Positions 57,353-64,000 of a stretch of 64,000 bases of DNA are shown here, piece after piece. Below the pieces are notes generated by a model. The model worked only from the letters and a program-made list of their open reading frames with translations. It had not been told where the DNA came from and did not search any database. Source of the DNA: Oceanicella sp. SM1341 (GTDB lineage Bacteria > Pseudomonadota > Alphaproteobacteria > Rhodobacterales > Rhodobacteraceae); NCBI RefSeq assembly GCF_003448965.1, contig NZ_QRGC01000003.1:234666-298665 (forward strand). The letters are read 5' to 3'. The translations under genes were made by a program, and so were the position numbers. How positions within the stretch are numbered: the stretch's first letter is position 1; each line of letters starts with the position of its first letter.

Positions 57353-57380
57353 TTGAAATCGGGGCCAGATCGTGTAGGAA
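57353..57380 (+). promoter_or_regulatory. Possible rplY promoter
   Basis: TTGAAA at 57353 and TAGGAA at 57375 are separated by 16 bases and lie about 60 bases before the rplY ATG. Confidence 0.4.
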
Positions 57381-57442
57381 CCCCCATCCGCGGCGCTTAC
57401 ACCCCTGGAGGATCGCCGCACTCTTGAACAGGAGCAAGCCAA

Positions 57443-58060
57443 ATGGCTGAGAAAATCATTCTCGAGGCTACGGCGCGTACCGGCACGGGCAAAGGGGCTG
57501 CCCGCACCGCGCGTCGCGAAGGGCTGGTCCCCGGCGTCATCTACGGCGGCGGCAAGGACCCCCAGTCCATCAACGTGAAGCACAACGTCCTTCTGAAGCA
57601 GCTGAAGGCCGGCCACTTCCTCTCGACCCTCATCAACGTGAAGGTCGACGGCCAGGACAACCGCGTGGTCTGCCGCGCCGTCCAGCGCCACGTGGTCAAG
57701 GACCTGCCCATTCACGTGGACTTCCTGCGCCTCAGCGAGAACAGCAAGATCAACCTGATGATCCCGGTCGAGTTCATCAACCACGGCGCGGCCCCCGGCC
57801 TGAAGCGCGGCGGCACCGTGACCGTCGTCCGCCCGATGGTCGAGCTCGTCGTCTCCGCCTCGAACATCCCGGACCACCTCACCGTGGACCTCTCGGGCCT
57901 CGAGATCGGCGACGTGGTGAAGGCGCATGACGTGGCGATGCCCGAGGGCGCCCGCCCTGCCATCACCGACCGCGACTTCGTGATCGCCAACATCTCCGCC
58001 CCGTCGGGCCTGCGCTCGGCCGAGGCCGAGGAGGAAGGCGAGGAGGCCGAGGCGGAATAA
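57443..58060 (+). CDS. rplY: 50S ribosomal protein L25/Ctc family
   Basis: A 205-residue CTC-type L25. Residues 1-90 are the 5S-rRNA-binding L25 domain ([22 protein letters not shown]), and the remainder is the TL5 C-terminal domain, followed by an acidic tail ([10 protein letters not shown]). The long form is usual in alphaproteobacteria. An excellent terminator lies 26 bases beyond the stop. pth follows, the usual partner gene. Confidence 0.96.
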   Translation: MAEKIILEATARTGTGKGAARTARREGLVPGVIYGGGKDPQSINVKHNVLLKQLKAGHFLSTLINVKVDGQDNRVVCRAVQRHVVKDLPIHVDFLRLSENSKINLMIPVEFINHGAAPGLKRGGTVTVVRPMVELVVSASNIPDHLTVDLSGLEIGDVVKAHDVAMPEGARPAITDRDFVIANISAPSGLRSAEAEEEGEEAEAE

Positions 58061-58085
58061 TCCGCCCCGGACCGAAGCACACCGG

Positions 58086-58117
58086 AACGCGCCGCAGCCC
58101 CCTCTGCGGCGCGTTTT
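58086..58117 (+). terminator. Intrinsic terminator of rplY
   Basis: A perfect 12-bp stem AACGCGCCGCAG/CTGCGGCGCGTT with a CCCCCT loop followed by TT. Confidence 0.8.
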
Positions 58118-58177
58118 CGCATTGAAGCGCCGGGCCGGGCCGCGCACCCTGTCTTGCCGGAACTGCACAGCTCGCTA

Positions 58178-58285
58178 CCTCATCGGAGGTGCGCAGCGGG
58201 GCATCTCACCGGAGGTGCGTGGGTTGAGATCGCACCGAAGGTGCGTGACGCGCACGCTGTACCGAAGGTGCGTGAACCGCGGACC
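58178..58285 (+). repeat. 26-base tandem repeat between rplY and pth
   Basis: Cores ATCGGAGGTGCG, ACCGGAGGTGCG, ACCGAAGGTGCG and ACCGAAGGTGCG start at 58182, 58208, 58234 and 58261 (spacing 26, 26, 27). Each has a small CACC/GGTG hairpin and an SD-like GGAGGTG or GAAGGTG. There are no long spacers, so this is not a CRISPR. Confidence 0.75.
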
Positions 58286-58402
58286 GGGCCGGGACAGCCC
58301 CCGGGATGAGCGAACGGCACCCGGAAGGGCGCCGGCACGAGACCATGCCGGCCGAGCCGGGACGGGGCGCCGGGAGCGCCGGGAAGGGAGAGGACACAGG
58401 CC

Positions 58403-59311
58403 ATGAAACTTCTCGTCGGACTGGGCAACCCCGGCGGGCAATACGCCCGCAACCGCCACAACATCGGCTTCATGGCCGTGGAGCGCATCGCGGAAGACCA
58501 CGGCTTCGGCCCCTGGCGCGCGAAGTTCCAGGGCGAGGTCTCCGAGGGCCGGCTGGGCCGCGAGAAGGTGCTGCTGCTCAAGCCCGCCACCTTCATGAAC
58601 CTCTCCGGCCAGGCGGTGAGCGAGGCGATGCGCTTCTACAAGCTCGAGCCTGGCGACGTGACCGTGTTCCACGACGAGCTCGACCTCGCCCCCGGCCGCC
58701 TGCGCTGCAAGACCGGCGGCGGCCATGCCGGCCACAACGGGCTGCGCTCGATGCACCAGCATATCGGCGAGGCCTACCACCGGGTGCGGCTGGGCATCGG
58801 CCACCCCGGCTCGAAGGAAAAGGTCACCGGCCACGTGCTAGGAGATTTCGCCAAGGCCGACGCGGACTGGCTCGACGACCTGCTGCGCGGCATCTCCGAC
58901 GGCGCCCCCGCGCTCGCCGAGGGCGACACCGGCCGCTTCCAGAACGCCGTCGCCCTGCGCACCATTCCGCAGCGCCCCTCCGGCGAGGGCAAGCGCCCGG
59001 CCGGGGAGGATGCAGGGCACGGCTCCGGGGAGTCTTCAAAGCACTCCTCCGGGGAGTCTTCAAAGCACCCCCCCGGGGTGACGCGCTCCTCCGGCGAGTC
59101 CTTGAAGCGCCCCTCCGGCGAGTCCGTGAAGCGCTCCTCCGGCGAGTCCGTGAAGCGCCCCTCCGGGGCGACTCCCGGCAAGTCCGCCCCCTACAAGGCC
59201 AAGCACGCCGCCTCGGCCCAGCGCCGCGCGGCCGACAAGGTAGCCCAGGTGCAGGCCAAGTCGCCCGACAGCCCGCTGGCGAAACTGCTGGCCAAGTTCT
59301 CGAAGGACTGA
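58403..59311 (+). CDS. pth: Peptidyl-tRNA hydrolase with repeat-rich C-terminal extension
   Basis: A 302-residue protein. Residues 1 to about 190 are standard Pth, which frees tRNA from peptidyl-tRNA dropped by stalled ribosomes: catalytic His19 (NRHNIGFM), Asn9, Asn66, Asp91 (FHDELDL) and Asn112. Typical Pth ends there. Here about 110 residues follow, including units [31 protein letters not shown] and SSGESVKR at residues 207-252, then a Lys/Ala-rich end. The tail is basic and probably disordered. Confidence 0.95.
   Translation: MKLLVGLGNPGGQYARNRHNIGFMAVERIAEDHGFGPWRAKFQGEVSEGRLGREKVLLLKPATFMNLSGQAVSEAMRFYKLEPGDVTVFHDELDLAPGRLRCKTGGGHAGHNGLRSMHQHIGEAYHRVRLGIGHPGSKEKVTGHVLGDFAKADADWLDDLLRGISDGAPALAEGDTGRFQNAVALRTIPQRPSGEGKRPAGEDAGHGSGESSKHSSGESSKHPPGVTRSSGESLKRPSGESVKRSSGESVKRPSGATPGKSAPYKAKHAASAQRRAADKVAQVQAKSPDSPLAKLLAKFSKD
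59021..59182 (+). repeat. 24-base in-frame repeats in pth
   Basis: The coding repeat unit is 24 bases (eight residues, [S/P]SGES[S/L/V]K[R/H]), interrupted once by a six-residue irregular unit (PPGVTR). Adjacent copies are nearly identical, consistent with recent slippage. Confidence 0.8.
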
Positions 59312-59553
59312 GCGGGGGGGGCCCCGCCGCCAGTCATCCCGGCGCCGATGCGGGTGCCTGCGCGCCGGAGCGGCGTCGCTGCGCGGCGCGCGCGGCGTGG
59401 CGTGCGCCGAGGCCTCCGATCCCCCGTGGAGCAACCGCTGCAGGTGGCTCACTGCGCGCGGGGCGGGCGCGCAGGGGGAATGGCCGTCGCGAGACTGCTG
59501 ACCCGGGCCGGCGCAGGCGCAGGATGGTCCCGGACCCGCCCCGGAGGTGAGCA

Positions 59554-59889
59554 ATGACCCTGACACCCGACCCCCTCGTCGATCTCGACAAGCTGCGTGA
59601 CATCGGCTGGACGCTGTGGGACCCGATCGGGCTGCTGCCAGACGTGGGCCCGGGCGCCGGCGACTGGCGCCACGAGGCGCACCAGACCTTCGCCGACGAA
59701 TACGATACCTATCTCGTCGGGGCCGCATACGCGCTGCTCGACGGCAGGCCCGCCGCCGAGGTGACCGATCTCCTCGTGCGCATCGAGGCGGAGCACATGT
59801 CGCTCGGGATCGGCCCGACCACGCAGCGCCGCGCCGCGGCGGTGGTGGCCGCCCTGCGCGCCGATCCCTCGATCCGGATCCCGACGTGA
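59554..59889 (+). CDS. Hypothetical protein
   Basis: A 111-residue protein I do not recognise. It begins MTLTPDPLVDLDKLRDIGWTLWDPIG and has an acidic middle (DEYDTYLVGAAYALLDG); no signal peptide, membrane helix or cysteine is visible. A clear GGAGGTGA ribosome site precedes the ATG, which supports a real gene. It lies between pth and the Nudix remnant. Confidence 0.7.
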   Translation: MTLTPDPLVDLDKLRDIGWTLWDPIGLLPDVGPGAGDWRHEAHQTFADEYDTYLVGAAYALLDGRPAAEVTDLLVRIEAEHMSLGIGPTTQRRAAAVVAALRADPSIRIPT

Positions 59890-59947
59890 CCGGCCGGACC
59901 CGGCCCGCCGGGGGCTTTCGGCCCTGCCGAGGCCGCGGCATCGCCAC

Positions 59948-60204
59948 ATGGCCCCCCCCGGGATCCGCACCAAGGCCATCCGCCTGCATGGCCGGCCGCC
60001 GCGCTGCCCGACGATGCCGCGGTGCAGGGCATGCCGCGGCCCGGCGGCAGGGTCGACTTCGGCGAGACACCGGCGGCGGCGGTGATCCGCGAGGGGCTGG
60101 AGCTGTGCCCGCCCGGCGCGCCGGTGTCCTCCGGGAACCTCTGCACGCAAGAGCGCACGCAGGGCCAGGCGAGCATGGCGGTGTACGGGGTGGCGCCGCG
60201 TTAG
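59948..60204 (+). pseudogene. Decayed Nudix hydrolase remnant
   Basis: From an ATG at 59948 one frame reads MAPPGIRTKAIRLHGRPP, a typical Nudix N-terminus. The Nudix box continues in another frame: RPGGRVDFGETPAAAVIREG at 60034-60093, then LELCPPGAPVSSGNLCTQE and a final AVYGVAPR. The frames differ by a base shift, the middle is too short, and the REUxEE part of the box is broken (REGLEL). It is best read as an inactivated Nudix gene. Confidence 0.6.
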
Positions 60205-60512
60205 GGAACCCTCGGGGACGCGGCGGCCTCCCCTTCCGCGAGGGCGCGGCACGATGCGCACCGTGCCCCGGCGAGCCGGACGGGACGGGCCGGCCGGCGC
60301 TCTGTCCTGCCGGGCCAAGGGCGCGGCTCATGTCCGGGCGGGGGTGAGCAGGCTGTGGCCGGGCGGCGGCTGCCCTCACAGGCCCGGGGCCGCGGCCGCC
60401 GGCCCCGCGTGACGCCCCGCCTGAGCGCGCCCCGGCGCCAGCCGGGGCGGGCGAGGCAGAAGGCGCGGCCGGAACGGCCTCCGCCGGGCCCGGGCGGGGC
60501 CGCGCGGCGGGT
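60205..60512. other. Gene-free gap downstream of sulfotransferase 1
   Basis: GC-rich sequence with short GGCCGG-type inverted repeats. I see no ribosome site, gene or clear terminator. Confidence 0.55.
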
Positions 60513-61394
60513 TCAGTCGGCGGTGCTCACGGTGTCGGCGTCGGCGCGGGGGTTCTTCGCCCGCCACTCCTCGGCGTATTCCTTCAGCACCTCGTTGAGC
60601 TCGTCGCGCACCTCGCGGTAGGCCACCTGCACGGCGTTGAACAGGGCCTGGTCGGCGCGGTTGTTGTCGCGGATGATCTCGAGGATCTCCGGGTCCACGT
60701 CGTCCGCCGCGTTCTTGCGGCCGGAGACGCGCAGCGCCGCCTTCTGCTTGGTCGGGTGCCACAGCATGGTCGAGAGCAGCCGGTAGCTCAGGGTGTAGAG
60801 CTTCTGGCTGCCGATGAAGTGGAAGCGCTCGAAGGCATATTGCGGCAGGTGCGCGGGCGCGATGCGCCGGCGGCCGGCGATGAACACCGCCATCTTGTTC
60901 GTGGCCTCCGAGGAGCGCGCGAAATCCCCCAGCGTGGGGAAGCGCTTCATGAACCCCTCGGGGTCGGCGTGCTCGGGGCTGCGCGAGTAGTGGTACTCGG
61001 AGATCACCCGCTCCACCGGGTCGCGCACGAAGGTGAAGAGATGCACGTCCGGGATCGCCTCGCGGATGCTCTCCACGTTCTCGAAGCGCAGGTGGCCGGA
61101 GGCCGAGCGGAGCTGCTCGGAGCCCAGGTCGTCGAGGAACTGCTGGGTGGCCGCGTCGCGCCGGTCCGTCAGGCTGGAGCCGCGGTCCATGTAGGCGATG
61201 TGGATGTTGCGGTAGGGCCCGCGGTGGCGCGCCAGCTCGGCCGAGAGCGAGGAGCCCGCGGTCTTGGGGATGTGCTGGAACACCCACATGCCGGAGGCGC
61301 GCATCGCCTCGATGTAGTCGCGCACGCGTCCGGGGCGGAAATCGGCGAAGGTCAGCGGGCGGCCGCCGGAATCGGAAGGCTGGCCGAGGCTCAC
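60513..61394 (-). CDS. Sulfotransferase family 2-like protein 1
   Basis: A 293-residue protein with the 5'-phosphosulfate-binding loop of PAPS sulfotransferases, HIPKTAGSSL at residues 41-50, and the 3'-phosphate motif VRDPVERVISEYHYSR. This resembles the heparan/uronosyl 2-O-sulfotransferase type, which sulfates polysaccharides. No signal or membrane anchor is seen. It starts at a GTG that overlaps the stop of the mini-HU gene (GTGA), with GGAGGATGG upstream. A second, similar protein is encoded divergently 433 bases away. Confidence 0.85.
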   Translation of the reverse strand: MSLGQPSDSGGRPLTFADFRPGRVRDYIEAMRASGMWVFQHIPKTAGSSLSAELARHRGPYRNIHIAYMDRGSSLTDRRDAATQQFLDDLGSEQLRSASGHLRFENVESIREAIPDVHLFTFVRDPVERVISEYHYSRSPEHADPEGFMKRFPTLGDFARSSEATNKMAVFIAGRRRIAPAHLPQYAFERFHFIGSQKLYTLSYRLLSTMLWHPTKQKAALRVSGRKNAADDVDPEILEIIRDNNRADQALFNAVQVAYREVRDELNEVLKEYAEEWRAKNPRADADTVSTAD

Positions 61395-61627
61395 GCGCCA
61401 TCCTCCGTGCCGGCGGCGGCGGGCTTGCGACGCACCAGCACCACGCGCTCCCTGCCGTCGGCGGTCCGGCGCTTCAGCAGGCGCCCGAAACCGGGCAGGA
61501 ACACCACGTCCGAGGCCTCGATCTCGGTGTCGAGCACCGAGAAGAAGCCGCGCAGGGCACGCTGCGCCTCGCGGGGCGTTACGCCGCTCTCGGCGCTGAC
61601 GCGATCGGCGAGCTCCTTGAGTGTCAT
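61391..61627 (-). CDS. Short HU/IHF-like DNA-binding protein
   Basis: A 78-residue protein starting MTLKELADRVSAESGVTPREAQRALRGFF, the helical half of HU/IHF. A short VVFLPGFGRLLKRRTADGRE strand follows, but the DNA-clamping arm (GRNPxTG) and the C-terminal helix are missing. It may be a truncated dimeric HU or a regulator. AAAGGACAG lies before the ATG at 61627. It is cotranscribed with the sulfotransferase gene through a four-base overlap. Confidence 0.75.
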   Translation of the reverse strand: MTLKELADRVSAESGVTPREAQRALRGFFSVLDTEIEASDVVFLPGFGRLLKRRTADGRERVVLVRRKPAAAGTEDGA

Positions 61628-61798
61628 GGGCTGTCCTTTCAATGCGCTTTCCCGGGGGATGCCGGACCATCCCGACGGCCAGTTCCGGGCGGGAAGCACG
61701 GTTCCCCGACAGATACCGAGGGTGGCGGCGAAGTCAAGGGAGAGGGCGCCGGCGCGAGGCCATACGGGGCTTGCCTCTGCGCCCCCAGCAGGTAAGTT

Positions 61799-61814
61799 TG
61801 GCTCAGTTCAGCCA
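61799..61814. promoter_or_regulatory. Inverted repeat near sulfotransferase 2 start
   Basis: TGGCT-CAGTTC-AGCCA, 14 bases before the ATG at 61828. Its place suggests an operator or leader hairpin; nothing links it to a regulator. Confidence 0.3.
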
Positions 61815-61827
61815 GCCGGGGTATCGG

Positions 61828-62613
61828 ATGAGTTTCAACGACCTCAAGCGAGGCCATGTCGCGCAGTACATCGAGGATCACAAGACCGAAACCGGCCTGT
61901 GGTTCCTGCATCACATTCCGAAGACTGCCGGCTCGTCGCTCGCCCAGGAACTCTCGGCACGGCTGCGCCCGTACCGGAACATGGCGATCGACTACCAGCC
62001 CGACACCTCCTTCACCGGCGACATGATGAGCGCCGCGGTGACCCAGTTCATCGAGAGCGGCATGGCGCTGAAATGCCGCTCCGCCTCGGGGCACATCTTC
62101 GCGCCGCACGTGGAGCAGATCGCCGCGGCGGTGCCGGACGTGCAGTTCTTCACCTACCTGCGCCACCCGCTGTCGCGCATCGTGTCGGAATACCGCTACT
62201 GCCGCACCGAGATGCACCCGCCCTGGCGCAACTTCATCGCCCGCTACCCCACGATCGACGCCTTCGTGGACGAGCCGCTGGAAGCGAACAAGATGAGCCG
62301 CTACCTGTTCGGCACGGTGAAGATCGACCCGGAGGAGGCGAAGGAGCGGCTGTTCACCCGCTATGCCTTCGTGGGCCTGCAGGAGCGCTACCCGCTGAGC
62401 TACCTGCTGATGTCGCGGATGATGTGGGGCGGCTCGGCGCCGGAGGCCCGCTCGCGCGTGACCCCCTCGACCGAGGAGAACGAGGTGGAGATGACCGCCG
62501 ACCTGCACGCGCGGATCATGGAGAACAACGCCCTCGACCTCTACCTCTACAAGGCGGTCTCCGCGGTCTATGCCGAGATCGCCACCGAGGCCTGGGAGAT
62601 GGCCGCCGCCTGA
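61828..62613 (+). CDS. Sulfotransferase family 2-like protein 2
   Basis: A 261-residue relative of the divergent sulfotransferase. HIPKTAGSSL (residues 29-38) and LRHPLSRIVSEYRYCR match the two PAPS-binding motifs. The N-termini correspond too (FNDLKRGHVAQYIEDHKTETGLWFLH against FADFRPGRVRDYIEAMRASGMWVFQ). The two enzymes are therefore paralogs. A weak GGGG site precedes the ATG. Polysaccharide sulfation is a reasonable role; the acceptor is unknown. Confidence 0.85.
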   Translation: MSFNDLKRGHVAQYIEDHKTETGLWFLHHIPKTAGSSLAQELSARLRPYRNMAIDYQPDTSFTGDMMSAAVTQFIESGMALKCRSASGHIFAPHVEQIAAAVPDVQFFTYLRHPLSRIVSEYRYCRTEMHPPWRNFIARYPTIDAFVDEPLEANKMSRYLFGTVKIDPEEAKERLFTRYAFVGLQERYPLSYLLMSRMMWGGSAPEARSRVTPSTEENEVEMTADLHARIMENNALDLYLYKAVSAVYAEIATEAWEMAAA

Positions 62614-62698
62614 GGCAGCCCCCCGCGGGGCTGAGCCCGGGGCCCCGTGCGCGCCCCCTGCGGCGGCACCGCGCCCCTCTCGCCCCCGGGATCCCCGC

Positions 62699-62740
62699 TG
62701 CCCCGGGCCTGACCCGGGGCCTCGCCGGCCCGGTGCGCCC
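62699..62740. repeat. REP-like palindrome, fourth copy
   Basis: TGCCCCGGGCCTGACCCGGG is followed by GCCTCGCCGGCCCGGTGC, the same frame as the copies at 45294, 45418 and 45944. Confidence 0.5.
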
Positions 62741-62892
62741 CGCCTCCCGCACGGCGCCGCGACGGGGCGGGAGGCGCGAGCCCCCTGCCCCGCCGGCATG
62801 ACGTTGCGTCGCCCGCGCGCCCTGCCCGCGGCACGGGCGGGCACGCGCGCCGGTCGGGACAGGCCGTGCCGGAGCCCGGAGCCCGGGGTCGA

Positions 62893-63849
62893 TCAGGTCT
62901 GCTGGGAGATGCGGCGGGTTTCCCACCATTCGGCCGTGGCGAGCAGGCCGGATTCGATCGCCGTGGAGGGGCGCCAGCCCAGCTCGCGGAAGGCCAGCGA
63001 GATGTCGAGCACGTTGTGCGCCACGTCGATGCGCCGGTTGGGCTCGAACACCAGCTCCAGCTTGCGGCCGGAGATGCTCTCGACCATCCGCGCCACCTCG
63101 CGCAGCGAGTAGCCCAGGCCCGAGCCGATGTTGATCGCGGGCTCGGCGCCGGTGTACTCGGCCCCCGCGCAGATCGCCTCGGCGAGGTCCTTCACGAAGA
63201 TGAAGTCGCGCACCACCGAGCCGTCGCCCCAGATGGTCATGCTCTCGCCCCCGAAGGCGCGGCGCATGGCCATGGCGATGAAGCCCTGGCCGTTGCCGGC
63301 GTTCTGGCCCACGCCGTAGGGGTTCGCGATGCGCAGCGAGACCGTGTGCATGCCCCGCAGGTCACGCAGCACGCGCAGGTAGTGCTCGATGGCGAGCTTG
63401 GAGACGCCATAGGCGTTGCGCGGCTGGGTGGGGGCGTTCTCGGGCAGGGCGTCGGGGCTGTCGATGCCGTAGACCGTGCCGCCGGAGGAGGCGAAGACGA
63501 AGTTGCGCACCCCGAGCTCGCAGGCGATCTCGGCGATCTTCACGGTGGCATGCACTGAGGCCATCACCTCGCCGGCCATGTCGGCGTTCGAGGTGGCGGG
63601 CAGGCTGGCGGGGGCGAGGCAGATCACCGCGTCGCAGCCCTCGAGGGCCGAGCGCACGAAGGTCTCGTCGGTCAGCGCGCCCTGGCGGAACTCGAGGCGT
63701 GAGTGGTTCGCGAGATGCGGGGACATCCTGTCGACGATGTCGACCGCGACGACGGAACTCCCGCGGGACAGGCATTCTGACACCACGTGGCGTCCGATAA
63801 ACCCGGCCGCTCCGAGGACGCAGATCCTGCTCGGCTTCATCAGTGGCAT
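62893..63849 (-). CDS. NAD-dependent epimerase/dehydratase (sugar-nucleotide)
   Basis: A 318-residue extended SDR. GAAGFIGRHV (about residues 13-22) binds NAD, and the catalytic Ser/Thr-Tyr-Lys set is in SSGGTVYG and NAYGVSKLAIEHY. It resembles GalE/WbpP-like UDP-sugar 4-epimerases, which supply sugars for surface polysaccharides. The ATG at 63849 or 63840 may be used. It lies convergent with sulfotransferase 2. Confidence 0.86.
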   Translation of the reverse strand: MPLMKPSRICVLGAAGFIGRHVVSECLSRGSSVVAVDIVDRMSPHLANHSRLEFRQGALTDETFVRSALEGCDAVICLAPASLPATSNADMAGEVMASVHATVKIAEIACELGVRNFVFASSGGTVYGIDSPDALPENAPTQPRNAYGVSKLAIEHYLRVLRDLRGMHTVSLRIANPYGVGQNAGNGQGFIAMAMRRAFGGESMTIWGDGSVVRDFIFVKDLAEAICAGAEYTGAEPAINIGSGLGYSLREVARMVESISGRKLELVFEPNRRIDVAHNVLDISLAFRELGWRPSTAIESGLLATAEWWETRRISQQT

Positions 63850-63880
63850 GCAGACCCGCTTTCATCTGTACAGCGACAGG

Positions 63881-63909
63881 AGCGTAGTCCCTGCCGCCCG
63901 CATAGGCAA
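63881..63909 (-). promoter_or_regulatory. Possible promoter of the epimerase gene
   Basis: On the minus strand TTGCCT and TACGCT are separated by 17 bases, about 30 bases upstream of the start codon. The beginning of an AT-rich patch (ATATATTG) lies just before it. Confidence 0.4.
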
Positions 63910-64000
63910 TATATTCCCCCCGCGCGGCATGTCACCCCGGGATTTCGGTACCGCGGCCCCGGCCCGGGCCGGCCGCGCGGGCGGCGGCCGGCCGCGCCAC

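Larger units (their letters stand above)
56689..57442. other. Gene-free region between lutA and rplY
   Basis: About 750 bases of GC-rich DNA divergently flanked by lutA and rplY. It holds copy B of the 118-base repeat (56853-56970), several GGGCCG-type palindromes, and near its end the probable rplY promoter. No protein was recognised. Confidence 0.6.

Noticed and set aside
58178..58285. CRISPR array
   Set aside because: The unit is 26 bases in total with a 12-base conserved core and no room for 30-base spacers; no cas genes are in the window. The same holds for the arrays at 47261 and 52587.

Overview
The window reads as a chromosomal segment of a very GC-rich alphaproteobacterium, most likely of the order Rhodobacterales. 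The evidence is the lineage-typical gene sets: irr-fabA-fabB-fabI; phoH-ybeY-corC-lnt followed by an XRE regulator, metK and trmB; aroA-cmk-rpsA-ihfB-lapA-trpF; a Ros/MucR regulator; and a RpoH with an intact RpoH box. I found no rRNA, tRNA, phage, integrase, transposase, plasmid or CRISPR/cas genes. Nearly all DNA is ordinary core chromosome, and the unusual material lies in the intergenic spaces. A genus cannot be named from this sequence alone.

Layout. 1-4.7 kb (minus): ThDP enzyme, YciA-type thioesterase, GST with an extra C-terminal domain, and two cobalamin genes. 4.8-10.7 kb (plus): rpoH, ChaN-like lipoprotein, coaBC-dut-Rrf2-cysK-moeB. 11.3-20.5 kb: a 2-hydroxyacid dehydrogenase, an SH3 protein, irr divergent from fabA-fabB-fabI-BKACE-M50 protease, then HAD-hydrolase-threonine dehydratase. 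20.5-30.7 kb: a candidate terminator-bounded small RNA, a DMGDH-like dehydrogenase, alpha carbonic anhydrase, M3 peptidase, CDF transporter, mucR, miaB, PACE protein and fasciclin lipoprotein. 30.8-43.4 kb: the core block from phoH to trpF. 43.9-50.4 kb: ECF sigma/anti-sigma pair, trpB, SDR and VOC proteins, a DUF2158-like protein and trpA. 50.7-56.7 kb: patatin-like protein, three tandem EF-hand genes and lutABC. 57.4-63.8 kb: rplY, pth with a repeat-rich tail, a small hypothetical gene, a Nudix remnant, two sulfotransferase-like genes around a mini-HU gene, and a sugar-nucleotide epimerase.

How the genes work together. Several runs are translationally coupled by overlapping ATGA/GTGA junctions: cobU-cobC, coaBC-dut, BKACE-M50, HAD-hydrolase-dehydratase, ybeY-corC, aroA-cmk, sigma-antisigma, lutB-lutC and HU-sulfotransferase. 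They link cofactor synthesis (CoA, cobalamin, cysteine/Fe-S control), unsaturated fatty-acid synthesis beside the iron regulator Irr, ribosome and tRNA quality control, and tryptophan synthesis split into three pieces (trpF, trpB, trpA).

The most unusual signals are: the candidate sRNA at about 20601-20724; several short tandem arrays with 24-29 bp periods (overlapping the trpB stop, after trpA, between EF-hand genes, before pth and inside pth); a roughly 118 bp noncoding sequence present twice in opposite orientation (45491 and 56853); a composite hairpin element behind two minus-strand genes, one hairpin of which seems to have compensatory changes; and the sulfotransferase/mini-HU/epimerase locus. 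No clearly new multi-gene defence or metabolic system was recognised.
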